Source: Bacteroides sp.
GTDB taxonomy: Bacteria; Bacteroidota; Bacteroidia; Bacteroidales; SM23-62
Length of the DNA: 63,444 nt
Assembly: GCA_011053095.1 (NCBI GenBank)
Contig: DRHS01000135.1
Coordinates: 1-63,444, forward strand
Direction of reading: 5' to 3'
Shown here: positions 1 through 9,702 of the stretch, piece by piece
Layout of the letters: every line of letters begins with the position of its first letter
How positions within the stretch are numbered: the stretch's first letter is position 1
Made by a program: the position numbers and the translations under genes
The notes under the pieces: model-generated
Told to the model about the DNA's origin: nothing
The model's input: only the letters and a program-made list of their open reading frames with translations
Database searches by the model: none

Positions 1-221
1 GAAGAAGAAGAGGGAAAGCCGAGTTTTGCCTGAGCTACGATGACGGAAAAACATGGCCGGTACGTAAAGTTTTTCACGAGCAGGCATTTGATTATTCCAG
101 CCTGGCAATTCTCCCGGACGGAAATATCGGGATGCTGGGAGAATATGATTTCAATGGTGAAAGACTTAAAGTCAGGCTGGCAAAGCTTAACCTGGAATGG
201 ATAGAGACACTAGATAAATAA
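1..221 (+). CDS. Sialidase-superfamily protein, C-terminal fragment
   Basis: The reading frame is open from the left edge (frame starting at base 3) and stops with TAA at 219-221, so only the last 72 or so residues are in the window. They contain one Asp-box (SYDDGKTWP) followed by a segment with YSSLAILPDGNIGML, the place where GH33 sialidases carry the nucleophilic Tyr and the LYE-like strand. The C-terminus (LNLEWIETLDK) resembles that of the two short sialidases at 241 and 22936. The next gene starts 19 bases later, so the two are probably co-transcribed. The fragment is too short to judge activity or export. Confidence 0.85.
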   Translation, partial: RRRGKAEFCLSYDDGKTWPVRKVFHEQAFDYSSLAILPDGNIGMLGEYDFNGERLKVRLAKLNLEWIETLDK

Positions 222-240
222 CTAATTAAAGGGGAAAATT

Positions 241-1359
241 ATGAGAAACAGAAACATTTTTATTGGACTCTTAACGCTTGTATTAACAGGCATGTCGGCA
301 TCAGCTTTGATCGCCCAGTCCCTCGAACCTAATGACATCTTCATCGGAGGTACCGAAGGGGTGCATGAATTTCGAATTCCTGCCATGATCACATTAAGCT
401 CCGGAACTGTCATAACGGCCTGCGATGCCAGGGTAGACAGGAAGGGAGATGTCCCCAACAACATCGACCAGATGGTAAAGCGGAGCACAGACAATGGAAA
501 GACCTGGGGGAAAATAATTACTGCGGTTAATTTTGCCAACCAGGAGGGAGCCGGCGACCCATCACTGATTCAGGATGCCAAAACAGGGCGGGTTTTCCTT
601 TTCTACACCTACTGCCCGGGTAGAAATGATGTGCCGGAAGGCGGGAACGCAAAACAACGCCACCTTTCGCTTCAGTACGTATTCAGTGATGATGAAGGTA
701 TTACCTGGTCAATGCCCCAGGTTGTGGAGCATGGGCTGAAAAAGGAAGGCTGGCATTCAATGTGGCCAGGACCGGGAAGAGGTACCGTCCTGAGTGACGG
801 CCGTCTGATCGTCCCCATAACGGTCTTTGATTTTGAACAGTTCTATTCCTATTATCTTTTCAGTGATGACAACGGAATCAGCTGGGATATCTCCGGCAGT
901 ATAGGAACAGGTTTCAATGAAGCCACCCTGGTGGAAATTGATGAAAACACCCTGCTTGTGAATGCAAGAAACACAAACAGAGAAGGAAAAAGAGTGATAG
1001 TCACCTCTGTCGATAGAGGGAAAACCTGGTCAGAAATAATTTATCATGAAGATCTTCCGGATCCTACCTGCATGGGAAGCTGCATCCGGATCAAGGATAA
1101 GAAGGGAAAGAATATCCTTATATTCTCAAACGCAGCAGATCCCAAGAAACGACAGAACATGACTGTTACCCTAAGTTACGACAATGGTAAGTCATGGCCA
1201 GTGAAACGGACGGTTTATGAGGGTCCTTCAGCCTACAGTTGCCTGACAGTCCTTCAGAACGGAGAGATAGGGCTTTTTTATGAGAATGGAATTGATAGTC
1301 CCTACGAGAAAATCAGTTTTGTGAAGTTTCCAATTGATTGGGTATCAAGCAAAAAATAA
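241..1359 (+). CDS. Exo-alpha-sialidase (GH33), secreted
   Basis: A 372-residue protein predicted to release terminal sialic acid from glycoconjugates in the periplasm or at the surface. Residues 1-25 form a Sec signal peptide ending near LIAQS. The FRIP arginine motif is at about residue 45. It is followed by five Asp-boxes: STDNGKTW, FSDDEGITW, FSDDNGISW, SVDRGKTW and SYDNGKSW. The other catalytic positions of the family look intact: an Asp before the first Asp-box, the Glu in NEATLVE, arginines in LVNARN and KKRQN, and the Tyr in AYSCLT followed by FYEN. It is therefore a complete single-propeller GH33 enzyme. It lies 19 bases after another sialidase and directly before two sulfatases, which fits stepwise removal of sialic acid and sulfate caps. 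Confidence 0.93.
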   Translation: MRNRNIFIGLLTLVLTGMSASALIAQSLEPNDIFIGGTEGVHEFRIPAMITLSSGTVITACDARVDRKGDVPNNIDQMVKRSTDNGKTWGKIITAVNFANQEGAGDPSLIQDAKTGRVFLFYTYCPGRNDVPEGGNAKQRHLSLQYVFSDDEGITWSMPQVVEHGLKKEGWHSMWPGPGRGTVLSDGRLIVPITVFDFEQFYSYYLFSDDNGISWDISGSIGTGFNEATLVEIDENTLLVNARNTNREGKRVIVTSVDRGKTWSEIIYHEDLPDPTCMGSCIRIKDKKGKNILIFSNAADPKKRQNMTVTLSYDNGKSWPVKRTVYEGPSAYSCLTVLQNGEIGLFYENGIDSPYEKISFVKFPIDWVSSKK

Positions 1360-1364
1360 TACCC

Positions 1365-2834
1365 ATGAGAACGATAAATAGACTGACAATTCCCGGAATC
1401 GGAATGATTCCGGGAATCCTGATAATTCTGGGCGGATTAATCCTCCCTGCATGCACCGGTGAAGGTGAAGAGATTGCCCAACCCAACTTTGTATTTGTAT
1501 TGGTGGATGATCTCAGCTGGAGTGATCTGTCTTACAATGGCAGTATAGTTTATGAAACCCCCAATGTGGATAAACTTGCCTCCCAGGGAATGGTTTTTTC
1601 TGATTTTTATAGCGGGGGACCGGTTTGTTCCCCTACCAGATCATCCATACTTACAGGTAAATCTACAGCAAGAACCGGGATAACTACCTATCTGTTATAT
1701 CCGGAGCGTGATGCTGAACATCTAACAAGTCATTTACCCCTTGAGGAGCTAACGATTGCTGAAGCCCTGAAGGAGCAAAATTATGCAACCGGGTATTTTG
1801 GGAAGTGGCATCTTGGATATTCACAGGAACACTGGGCGGCAAACCAGGGATTTGATACTGCTATCGGAGGAATGGACCTTCCATGGGCATGGTCAATAGC
1901 CTGGCCGGATGTGGAAGCACCAGACATGGACAGAGCAAAAGGCCATCTCAGGTTTTTCAGTCCCCATCACCTGACCTTCATGGAAGATGGTCCCGAAGGA
2001 GAATACCTGACGGAACGCCTGACAAACGAAACCATAGGCTTTATAAGGGATAATAAGGACAAACCCTTCCTGGCCTTCCTTTCCTATCATACCGTGCATA
2101 CTCCCCTGCAGGCTAAGGAAGAGGTTGTCAAGAAGTATACCGAGAAGATACATTCTATGGGATTGGATACACTGACCGAGAAAGTTCCCGCTGAGAAAGC
2201 ATACCAGAACAATCCGAATTATGCCGCTATGGTCCAGCATATGGATGAAAACGTCGGCAGGCTTATGGATGCAGTTGAGGAAATGGGACTCAATGAAAAT
2301 ACGGTCTTCATTTTTACATCGGATAACGGTGGAAAAGGAAGTGTAACTTCGAACCTCCCCTTGAAAGGCATGAAACACAACCTGGATGAAGGCGGTATCA
2401 GAGTAGCCACTATCGTTCGATGGACCGGAAAAGTAGAGGCCGGATCAGTCTGCAAATTACCCCTGATTAGTGACGATTTCTATCCCACCATGCTCGACCT
2501 TGCCAATGCTCCGCTAAAACCGGAACAGCACATGGACGGTATCAGTCTGAAAGATGTATTGCTTGGTGCAAGCTCCGAGGTACAGCGGGATGCCATATAC
2601 TGGCATTACCCCCACAGCCGGATGGAAGGTGCCATAAGGAAAGGAGACTATAAGCTTATCTATTACTATGAAAAAGATGAAGCCCGGCTTTATAACCTCC
2701 GAGATGATATTGGTGAATTAAATGATCTGGCAGCAAGTCAGCCAGAACTGAAAGAGGAAATGCTGGCAATGCTAAAAATCTGGCTGAAAGAAGTCGGTGC
2801 AAAATTCCCTGCTGATCTGGTAACCAAGATATAA
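1365..2834 (+). CDS. Sulfatase (S1 family), lipoprotein, first copy of a tandem pair
   Basis: A formylglycine-dependent sulfatase of 489 residues. I place the start at ATG 1365 rather than further upstream (1338) because this gives a clean lipoprotein signal with lipobox LPAC (Cys30) and avoids overlap with the sialidase before it. The metal-binding VDD lies near residue 48. The formylglycine motif C-S-P-T-R is at Cys88, followed by SSILTGK. A HTVHTPLQ segment and SDNGG follow in the usual order. Thr replaces the more common Ser in CxPSR, which family members tolerate. The next gene is a close duplicate. The substrate is unknown; the neighbours suggest a sulfated amino sugar or galactose. Confidence 0.93.
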   Translation: MRTINRLTIPGIGMIPGILIILGGLILPACTGEGEEIAQPNFVFVLVDDLSWSDLSYNGSIVYETPNVDKLASQGMVFSDFYSGGPVCSPTRSSILTGKSTARTGITTYLLYPERDAEHLTSHLPLEELTIAEALKEQNYATGYFGKWHLGYSQEHWAANQGFDTAIGGMDLPWAWSIAWPDVEAPDMDRAKGHLRFFSPHHLTFMEDGPEGEYLTERLTNETIGFIRDNKDKPFLAFLSYHTVHTPLQAKEEVVKKYTEKIHSMGLDTLTEKVPAEKAYQNNPNYAAMVQHMDENVGRLMDAVEEMGLNENTVFIFTSDNGGKGSVTSNLPLKGMKHNLDEGGIRVATIVRWTGKVEAGSVCKLPLISDDFYPTMLDLANAPLKPEQHMDGISLKDVLLGASSEVQRDAIYWHYPHSRMEGAIRKGDYKLIYYYEKDEARLYNLRDDIGELNDLAASQPELKEEMLAMLKIWLKEVGAKFPADLVTKI

Positions 2835-4345
2835 ACTGTCCGTAGTAAAATTTTTTGAATAAACAGGAACGTCTTCAGAAACTAAAAATTTGGGTCATGA
2901 AAAAACTTAAATCAAGAGCAGAAATTGTAATCCTGATATTTCTGGGCGGATTAATCCTCCCTGCATGCACAGGCGAAGGTGAAGAGAAAGTCCAACCTAA
3001 CTTTGTATTTGTATTGGTGGATGATCTCAGCTGGAGTGATCTGTCATACAATGGAAGTAAAGTGTATGAAACCCCAAATGTAGATAAGCTCGCCACCCAG
3101 GGGATGGTTTTTTCTGATTTTTATAGCGGGGGACCAGTTTGTTCCCCTACCAGATCATCCATACTTACCGGTAAATCTACGGCCCGGACAGGGATTACAA
3201 CCTATCTTATAACACCCGAACGCGATGCTGAATATGTAACTCATGCACTGCCTCTCGAGGAGTTTACAATTGCTGAAGCCCTTAAAGAACAGAACTATGC
3301 AACCGGGTATTTTGGCAAATGGCATCTTGGATATTCCCAGGAGCACTGGGCTGCAAATCAGGGATTTGACACCGCCATTGGAGGATTGGATTCTAAGCAT
3401 GCATGGGCAATTGCATATCCGGATGTTGATCCTCCTGACGACGTTAAATACGATAGACATATAAGGTTTTTCAGTCCCCATCACATGACTCACATGGAAG
3501 ATGGTCCCGAAGGAGAATACCTGACGGAACGTCTGACAAACGAAACCATCCGTTTCATCCGGGATAACAAAGACAAACCCTTCCTTGCATACCTCTCATA
3601 CCATACCGTACACACCCCCCTGCAGGCTAAAGAAGAGGTCGTGAAGAAGTATACTGAAAAGATCCATAATATGGGAATGGATACGCTGACAGAGAAAAAT
3701 CCCGCTGAGAAAGCTCACCAGAACAATCCAAATTATGCCGCTATGGTACAGCATATGGATGAAAACGTTGGCAGGCTTATGGGGGCAGTTGAAGAAATGG
3801 GACTCAATGAAAATACGGTCTTCATATTCACATCGGATAACGGTGGAAAAGGAAGTGTAACTTCAAACCTCCCCTTGAAAGGCATGAAACACAACCTGGA
3901 TGAAGGCGGTATCAGGGTGGCGACAATCATTAGATGGACCGGGAAGGTTGAGGCCGGATCAGTCTGCAAATTACCCCTGATCAGTGACGATTTCTATCCC
4001 ACAATGCTTGACCTTGCCAATGCTCCGCTTAAACCGGAACAGCACATGGATGGCATAAGTCTGAAAGATGTATTGCTGGGTGCAAGCTCCGAGGTAAGTC
4101 GGGATGCCATATACTGGCATTACCCGCACAGCCGCATGGAAGGCGCGATCAGAAAAGGCGATTTCAAGCTTATATACTACTATGAAACCGAAGAAGCCCG
4201 GCTCTACAATCTCAGGGATGATATTGGAGAATTAAATGATCTTGCAGCGAGTCATCCAGAATTGAAAGAGGAAATGCTGGCCATGCTCAAATCCTGGCTG
4301 AAGGAGGTTGGGGCCAAATTCCCGTCAGACCTTGTCCTTAAATAG
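1400..4345 (+). repeat. Tandem duplication of a sulfatase gene
   Basis: The genes at 1365 and 2897 are tandem copies. The similarity starts in the signal peptide codons (about 1425 and 2945) and runs to the end of both genes. A 50-base block is identical between 2352-2401 and 3866-3915, while many third-codon positions elsewhere differ. Confidence 0.9.
2897..4345 (+). CDS. Sulfatase (S1 family), lipoprotein, second copy of a tandem pair
   Basis: A 482-residue paralogue of the sulfatase just upstream, very similar from the lipobox (LPAC, Cys24) to the C-terminus. ATG 2897 is preferred over an in-frame TTG at 2855 because it sits directly before the hydrophobic signal. The formylglycine motif is C-S-P-T-R at Cys82. 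The two copies differ most in residues about 100-165: KHAWAIAYPDVDPP here against a PWAWSIAWPDVEAP segment upstream. That region follows the active-site Cys and often shapes the substrate pocket, so the copies may differ in specificity. Some DNA stretches are identical over 50 bases (2352-2401 and 3866-3915), pointing to recent duplication or gene conversion. Confidence 0.93.
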   Translation: MKKLKSRAEIVILIFLGGLILPACTGEGEEKVQPNFVFVLVDDLSWSDLSYNGSKVYETPNVDKLATQGMVFSDFYSGGPVCSPTRSSILTGKSTARTGITTYLITPERDAEYVTHALPLEEFTIAEALKEQNYATGYFGKWHLGYSQEHWAANQGFDTAIGGLDSKHAWAIAYPDVDPPDDVKYDRHIRFFSPHHMTHMEDGPEGEYLTERLTNETIRFIRDNKDKPFLAYLSYHTVHTPLQAKEEVVKKYTEKIHNMGMDTLTEKNPAEKAHQNNPNYAAMVQHMDENVGRLMGAVEEMGLNENTVFIFTSDNGGKGSVTSNLPLKGMKHNLDEGGIRVATIIRWTGKVEAGSVCKLPLISDDFYPTMLDLANAPLKPEQHMDGISLKDVLLGASSEVSRDAIYWHYPHSRMEGAIRKGDFKLIYYYETEEARLYNLRDDIGELNDLAASHPELKEEMLAMLKSWLKEVGAKFPSDLVLK

Positions 4346-4368
4346 AGTTTTCCAATATAAAGAACAAC

Positions 4369-6057
4369 ATGCAGAAATTACTTCTCTTCACACTGACAGG
4401 TGTGCTTATTGGTCTTCTGTCCTCATGCAACACTGAGCCGGAAAAACCAAATATCATTATTATCATGGCCGATGATATGGGATTCTCCGACCTGGGATGC
4501 TACGGAGGGGAAGTGCTGACCCCCAATCTGGACAGGCTGGCTCAGGATGGACTTCGGTTTACTAATTTTTACAACGCAGCCCGCTGCTGTCCCTCACGGG
4601 CTGCCCTACTGACCGGTCTTTACCCTCATCAGACCGGACTGGGATATATGACCAGTGTCGATTACCACCTGCCCGGTTATCGAGCGGACCTGAATGAACA
4701 ATGTGTAACCATAGCCGAAGCTTTGAAATCAGCAGGTTACCATACCTATATGTCAGGAAAATGGCATCTTACTCACAGCCTGTTTGAAGAGGGACCTGGC
4801 AGCGCCTGGCCTCTGCAGCGAGGATTTGACCGCTTTTATGGTACCCTGATTGCTGCCGGAAGTTTTTGGGATCCAATCACACTGATGAGGGACAATAAAA
4901 AAATTCAGCCCGAGGGGGATTTCTATTATACTGAGGCCATCAGTGAAAATGCAGCTGATTTTATAAGGGAATCTGAACCGGGTGAACCGTTTTTCCTTTA
5001 TACAGCCTATACCGCACCCCACTGGCCCATTCATGCCCGCAGGGAGGTAATCGAAGAATATAATGGACGGTTCTCAGCTGGCTGGGAACAACTCAGGCTT
5101 GAAAGATACCAGCGTTTGCTTGAATTGGGAATCATTGATACCGGCTGGGAATTATCTCCGGGAGATACAGCAAAATCAGGCAAATGGGAGGATTCTTCTC
5201 AAAAGGAATGGGAACAACGACGGATGGAGGTTTATGCTGCAATGATAGACCATCTTGACCGGGGAGTTGGCCAAATTGTCGATGCCCTTGAAGAGAAAGG
5301 GGAACTCGAAAATACCCTGATTCTTTTCCTTTCAGATAATGGAGGTGAAGACCTGGAGCATCGCAACGGTGAAATAGGTAATTCAGGCAGACCATGGAAC
5401 ATCATGGTGTACGTCCCCCTGAAAACCAGAGACGGTCGCGAAGTCACTGCAGGAGATATCCCAGGAGTTATGCCTGGTCCCGACGACACCTACCAGGGAT
5501 ATGGCCAATGGGCCAATCTGAGCAACACTCCCTTTCGGAAGTATAAAACCTATGTGCACGAAGGTGGGATCTCCACACCATTTATTGTCCACTGGCCGAA
5601 TGGTATCAGCGCAAAAAACCAGTGGAGGGATCAGACGGCCCATATCATTGATCTTATGCCAACCTGCCTTGAAGCGGCCGGAGCAGAATATCCATCAGAA
5701 TACAATGGAAATGCTATCACACCTGTAGAAGGGAAAAGCCTGCTGCCTGTTTTTGAAAATATGGATTCCCAACATGAATCTCTTTTCTGGGAACATGAGG
5801 GGAACAAGGCTGTGCGCGAGGGAAAATGGAAACTGGTATCAGAGTATCCGGGTAACTGGGAATTGTACGATATTGAAGCAGATCGAACTGAACTAAACGA
5901 CCTTTCTGATGAATACCCTGAGAAGGTTCGGGAACTGGAAAATCTATACAATGAGTGGGCAGAGAAATGCAATGTCCTGCCATGGTCAGAGATGGAGATA
6001 CAAAAGATCCCGACAGGTAAAAATCCTGTAATGCGCCCGGATTCATTGCTGAATTAA
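4369..6057 (+). CDS. Sulfatase (S1 family, arylsulfatase A-like), lipoprotein
   Basis: A 562-residue sulfatase with a lipobox (LSSC, Cys20) and metal-binding MADDMG at about residue 34. The formylglycine motif is C-C-P-S-R at Cys73, followed by AALLTGLYPHQTG. YTAPHWPIHA and LSDNGG provide the later metal and sulfate ligands. It is about 70 residues longer than the tandem pair upstream, with extra sequence around residues 220-285 and 345-400, and belongs to a different subfamily. It follows the pair after 23 bases and precedes the GH20 hexosaminidase, so a role in desulfating a HexNAc-containing chain before hexosaminidase action is plausible but inferred. Confidence 0.93.
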   Translation: MQKLLLFTLTGVLIGLLSSCNTEPEKPNIIIIMADDMGFSDLGCYGGEVLTPNLDRLAQDGLRFTNFYNAARCCPSRAALLTGLYPHQTGLGYMTSVDYHLPGYRADLNEQCVTIAEALKSAGYHTYMSGKWHLTHSLFEEGPGSAWPLQRGFDRFYGTLIAAGSFWDPITLMRDNKKIQPEGDFYYTEAISENAADFIRESEPGEPFFLYTAYTAPHWPIHARREVIEEYNGRFSAGWEQLRLERYQRLLELGIIDTGWELSPGDTAKSGKWEDSSQKEWEQRRMEVYAAMIDHLDRGVGQIVDALEEKGELENTLILFLSDNGGEDLEHRNGEIGNSGRPWNIMVYVPLKTRDGREVTAGDIPGVMPGPDDTYQGYGQWANLSNTPFRKYKTYVHEGGISTPFIVHWPNGISAKNQWRDQTAHIIDLMPTCLEAAGAEYPSEYNGNAITPVEGKSLLPVFENMDSQHESLFWEHEGNKAVREGKWKLVSEYPGNWELYDIEADRTELNDLSDEYPEKVRELENLYNEWAEKCNVLPWSEMEIQKIPTGKNPVMRPDSLLN

Positions 6058-6088
6058 CGTAACAGTAATTTCATTCAATTGATTAGAA

Positions 6089-8158
6089 ATGACTCAGAAA
6101 ATTAAAAGGACACGGCTGAAGGGAATAATGGGTGTCATTATTGTTTTATTTCTCCTGGCACTCATGCTTTTTTCCTGCAATAAAGAAACAGAAGTATATA
6201 TGCCCCTGATTCCAATGCCTCAACAAATTGAATGGGGAGAAGAGTGGTTGGCGCCGGTATCTTTTACAGTCCAGTCTCCTGATGATTTTGCTGAAGAGAA
6301 AGATAAGTTGATCAAGATGCTAACCGGCTTGGGTCTTGAATATGATTCCAATCCCGGTGAAAACACAACAGAAATACATCTGAAAAAGGCCCAGGTTGAA
6401 AATCCCCATGGAATTGACGGGGCCTACAGCCTGAAAATTGATGAAAAGATAATCATAACTGCCACCTCCCCTGCAGGAATATTTTACGGATCACAAACCC
6501 TGAAGCAGCTCATCAGCACCGGGGAGAGCCCTAAAGTAGCCCAATGCAGCATTGATGATTGGCCTGCTTTTAGAATCCGGGGCTATATGCAGGACGTAGG
6601 CCGGAATTACCAGTCCCCTGAATACCTCCGGGAACAGATGGAAGTGATGGCGTCCTATAAAATGAACACGTTTCACATGCACCTGGCAGATAACCCGGGA
6701 TGGAGGCTGGAGAGCCCAAAATACCCCGAACTTCAATCCGAAGAAGCAACTTCAAGAAAGCCCGGCATGTATTATTCCAGGGAGGAATTTGTCGCCTTGG
6801 TTGACTTTTGTGCACAAAGGTATATTACCATTATCCCCGAGTTCGATATTCCGGGTCATACCCAGGCTTTCCGCAAGGCCTTGAATATAAATTCGATGAA
6901 TTCAGAAAAGGTACAAAACATTGTGATTGATCTGATCGATGAGCTTTGCGAGTTAGCCCCACCTGAAAAGATGCCATATATTCACCTTGGAACGGATGAG
7001 GTCTGGCATCCGGAGGAGAAGGTTGATGAAGACTTCCTGGCACCTCTTATTGACAGGATATATGAACAAGGCAGGGAGATGGTAGGCTGGCACCCGGGAA
7101 TTGTTGTTCCCGGAGATGAACGCTCAGTAAAACAATTATGGACGGGACAGTCTGTACCACTTGAGGGACATGCATATATGGATTCAAGGGCAAACTACCT
7201 GAATCATATGGATCCCCTTGTGGCAGTCTCGCAACTGTTTTACCAGCAACCCTGCAGGAAGCCCTACGGTGATGAATTTGCCCTTGGTGGTATTCTCTGC
7301 TGCTGGAATGATAACTATGTTGATGAGGAACGGAAAATTATAATGCACAACCCTGTTTACAGTGGACTGGTAACATACAGCGAAGCAATGTGGACGGGCA
7401 AGGAAAATTCCTATGGAGAGAAATACTGGGCACAACTCCCCCGGGCAGAAACCCCGGAATACAATGAATTCCTTGAATTTGAAGAAAGGCTGGTATTCCA
7501 CCGCAACCATTACTTTAAGAACCTTCCATTCCCCTATGTGAAAAATGCTCATATCCCATGGAAAATAATAGGTCCATTTGATCATGAAGGCGATATGACA
7601 ACATCTTTCCCGGTAGAGCAGGAAGTAAAGGATGAGTACCAGTTTGATGGTGAAACCTACCGCTGGAACGAAATAGTTCTACATGGCGGAACCATTCACC
7701 TGCAACACTTTTTTGGTTTCCCATCCCCTGTTAAAGAGAAACAGGGAACTATATACGCCATGACCAGGGTATGGTCTCCTGAAGAGCAAGAAACTGGTTT
7801 CTGGATAGGATTCCAGGGGTACTCAAGGTCCGGTGGGCGTAGAGGGGGACCAACAGCTGAGATCGGGCAATGGCATAACACAGATTCTAAAATTTGGGTT
7901 AACGGCAAGGAAATAGAGCCACCTCAATGGGAACAGCCAGGACTCGAACAAACAACTCCGGAAATCCCATTTATTGATGAAGATTATTTTTACCGTGACC
8001 CAAGCATCGTGCATCTGAATAAGGGGTGGAACGAGATCCTTTTGAAAGTTCCGCATGGAGGGACTTCAAGGAAATGGATGTTCACCTGTGTACCGGTTGC
8101 GGTGAATGGAATGAATGTAAGAGAAGTTGATGGACTCAAATTTTCATTAAACAATTAA
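6089..8158 (+). CDS. GH20 beta-N-acetylhexosaminidase, lipoprotein
   Basis: A 689-residue GH20 protein predicted to remove terminal beta-GlcNAc or beta-GalNAc by substrate-assisted catalysis. The N-terminus has a hydrophobic stretch ending in a lipobox (LFSC, Cys30). Residues about 35-155 resemble the GH20b alpha/beta domain, and the catalytic barrel starts near residue 163 (FRIRGYMQDVGR). The catalytic Asp-Glu pair is in HLGTDEVW (Asp303-Glu304), with Thr in place of the usual Gly before it. HMHLADNPGWR and EFDIPGHTQA are further family signatures. Residues from about 495 to the end are not part of the barrel and look like a beta-rich accessory domain that I do not recognise. It is flanked by sulfatases on both sides. 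Confidence 0.9.
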   Translation: MTQKIKRTRLKGIMGVIIVLFLLALMLFSCNKETEVYMPLIPMPQQIEWGEEWLAPVSFTVQSPDDFAEEKDKLIKMLTGLGLEYDSNPGENTTEIHLKKAQVENPHGIDGAYSLKIDEKIIITATSPAGIFYGSQTLKQLISTGESPKVAQCSIDDWPAFRIRGYMQDVGRNYQSPEYLREQMEVMASYKMNTFHMHLADNPGWRLESPKYPELQSEEATSRKPGMYYSREEFVALVDFCAQRYITIIPEFDIPGHTQAFRKALNINSMNSEKVQNIVIDLIDELCELAPPEKMPYIHLGTDEVWHPEEKVDEDFLAPLIDRIYEQGREMVGWHPGIVVPGDERSVKQLWTGQSVPLEGHAYMDSRANYLNHMDPLVAVSQLFYQQPCRKPYGDEFALGGILCCWNDNYVDEERKIIMHNPVYSGLVTYSEAMWTGKENSYGEKYWAQLPRAETPEYNEFLEFEERLVFHRNHYFKNLPFPYVKNAHIPWKIIGPFDHEGDMTTSFPVEQEVKDEYQFDGETYRWNEIVLHGGTIHLQHFFGFPSPVKEKQGTIYAMTRVWSPEEQETGFWIGFQGYSRSGGRRGGPTAEIGQWHNTDSKIWVNGKEIEPPQWEQPGLEQTTPEIPFIDEDYFYRDPSIVHLNKGWNEILLKVPHGGTSRKWMFTCVPVAVNGMNVREVDGLKFSLNN

Positions 8159-8169
8159 TTTACCTCGAT

Positions 8170-9687
8170 ATGAGCAACAGTAGACTAACTTTATTATATC
8201 CAACAGGGTACCAACACAGATCCTTTTACTGGATACTTGTATGCGCCGTTATGTTGATGAGCTCCTGCCAGGAAAGGAACTCTTCGCCGAACGTTCTGTT
8301 TATTTCCGTGGATGACTGGAATGACTGGGTGGGATGTATGGGTGACTCAATAGTGCAGACACCCAATCTTGACCGACTCGCCGAAATGGGCATGTTATTT
8401 ACAAACGCACATTGTGCTGCCCCTGTCTGTAATCCCTCCAGAGCTTCATTGATGACCGGACTCCTGCCTTCAACAACAGGTGTTTACAATAATGCACAAC
8501 CAATCTTTGCTACCCACCCGGATCTTGTTTCTATTCCAAGGCATTTTAAGAATAATGAATACCTTGTTGAAGGGGGCGGTAAAACCTATCATGAGCAAAT
8601 TGGTTTCAATAATCCCGGTGATTGGGATTATTATTTTTTGTGGGATGAAGGAAACCGGGAAAACGGATGGTGGGGACAATATGGCCTACCCCCTGCCCCA
8701 CAGCCTGAAATAAGACCCGAGCACTCAATCGCAGATTTAACAGTTCTAAATTTTGACTGGTCAGAACTTGATGTTCCCGATCACTGGATGCCGGATTATA
8801 AAGTTGCATCATGGGCCAGGTATTTTCTATCCAGACAGCACGATCGCCCCTTCTTCCTTGCCACCGGGATATTTAAACCGCATATTCCCTGGTATGTCCC
8901 AAAAGAGTATTTTGATCTTTATGATATTGAGGATATTAATCTTCCACCCTATAATCCGGATGATCTGGAAGATGTTCCGGAAGCGGGCAGGGTAATAGCA
9001 CTTGATCACAGATCTAAGCATGAGAAGGTGGTGGAGATGGGCCTCTGGAAAGATGCCATCCGTGCCTATTATGCTTCAATCAGCCATAGCGACAGGCAGG
9101 TTGGAAGGGTACTTGAGGGACTTGAAAAATCCAACTACCTTGATAATACTATAATTGTTCTTTGGAGCGATCATGGGTATCACCTTGGGGAGAAGGACCA
9201 CTGGCATAAGTTGACCCTTTGGGAACGAGCTACAAGGGTGCCCATGATAATTATCGCACCCGGAATAACAACACCCGGTTCAGTTTGTAATAAATCCGTA
9301 AGCCTGATTGATCTCTATCCCACCCTGATTGAATTATGCAATTTACCCTCCAAACCTGAATTAGACGGACATAGCCTTGTTCCCCTTTTAAGGGATCCCG
9401 AAGCCGAATGGGAGTATCCAGCCATAACTACCCGTGACAGGAACAACCATGCTATCAGAACAGAGCAATTCAGATACATCAGGTACCAGGATGGAACCGA
9501 AGAATTATACGATCATTCAAACGATCCGAATGAATGGACTAACCTGGCCGATGAGGAACAGTACAGGGAAATCAAGTCCGAATTAAGTAAATGGCTGCCA
9601 GCGGACAATGCTGAAGACGCACTTCATAAGACCAGAGACCTGGTTTTTAATAAAGAAGAATATAAATGGTACGCTAAGCCCGAATAA
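8170..9687 (+). CDS. Sulfatase (S1, iduronate-2-sulfatase-like), lipoprotein, first copy
   Basis: A 505-residue sulfatase with a lipobox (MSSC, Cys33). The metal site is VDDWNDW, and the formylglycine motif is C-N-P-S-R at Cys87, followed by ASLMTGLLPSTTGVY. The PSTTGVY pattern, the later FKPHIPWYVPKEYFDLY segment and SDHGYHLGEKDHW match the iduronate-2-sulfatase-like branch, whose human member has a similar RPDTT motif. Bacterial members of this branch act on several sulfated sugars, so the name should not be taken as the substrate. The gene begins 11 bases after the GH20 gene and is followed 15 bases later by a duplicate. Confidence 0.93.
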   Translation: MSNSRLTLLYPTGYQHRSFYWILVCAVMLMSSCQERNSSPNVLFISVDDWNDWVGCMGDSIVQTPNLDRLAEMGMLFTNAHCAAPVCNPSRASLMTGLLPSTTGVYNNAQPIFATHPDLVSIPRHFKNNEYLVEGGGKTYHEQIGFNNPGDWDYYFLWDEGNRENGWWGQYGLPPAPQPEIRPEHSIADLTVLNFDWSELDVPDHWMPDYKVASWARYFLSRQHDRPFFLATGIFKPHIPWYVPKEYFDLYDIEDINLPPYNPDDLEDVPEAGRVIALDHRSKHEKVVEMGLWKDAIRAYYASISHSDRQVGRVLEGLEKSNYLDNTIIVLWSDHGYHLGEKDHWHKLTLWERATRVPMIIIAPGITTPGSVCNKSVSLIDLYPTLIELCNLPSKPELDGHSLVPLLRDPEAEWEYPAITTRDRNNHAIRTEQFRYIRYQDGTEELYDHSNDPNEWTNLADEEQYREIKSELSKWLPADNAEDALHKTRDLVFNKEEYKWYAKPE

Positions 9688-9702
9688 AATAATACGCGCA
9701 TT

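Noticed and set aside
1338..1364. Longer start for the sulfatase at 1365
   Set aside because: It would overlap the sialidase gene and place extra charged residues before an otherwise normal lipoprotein signal.
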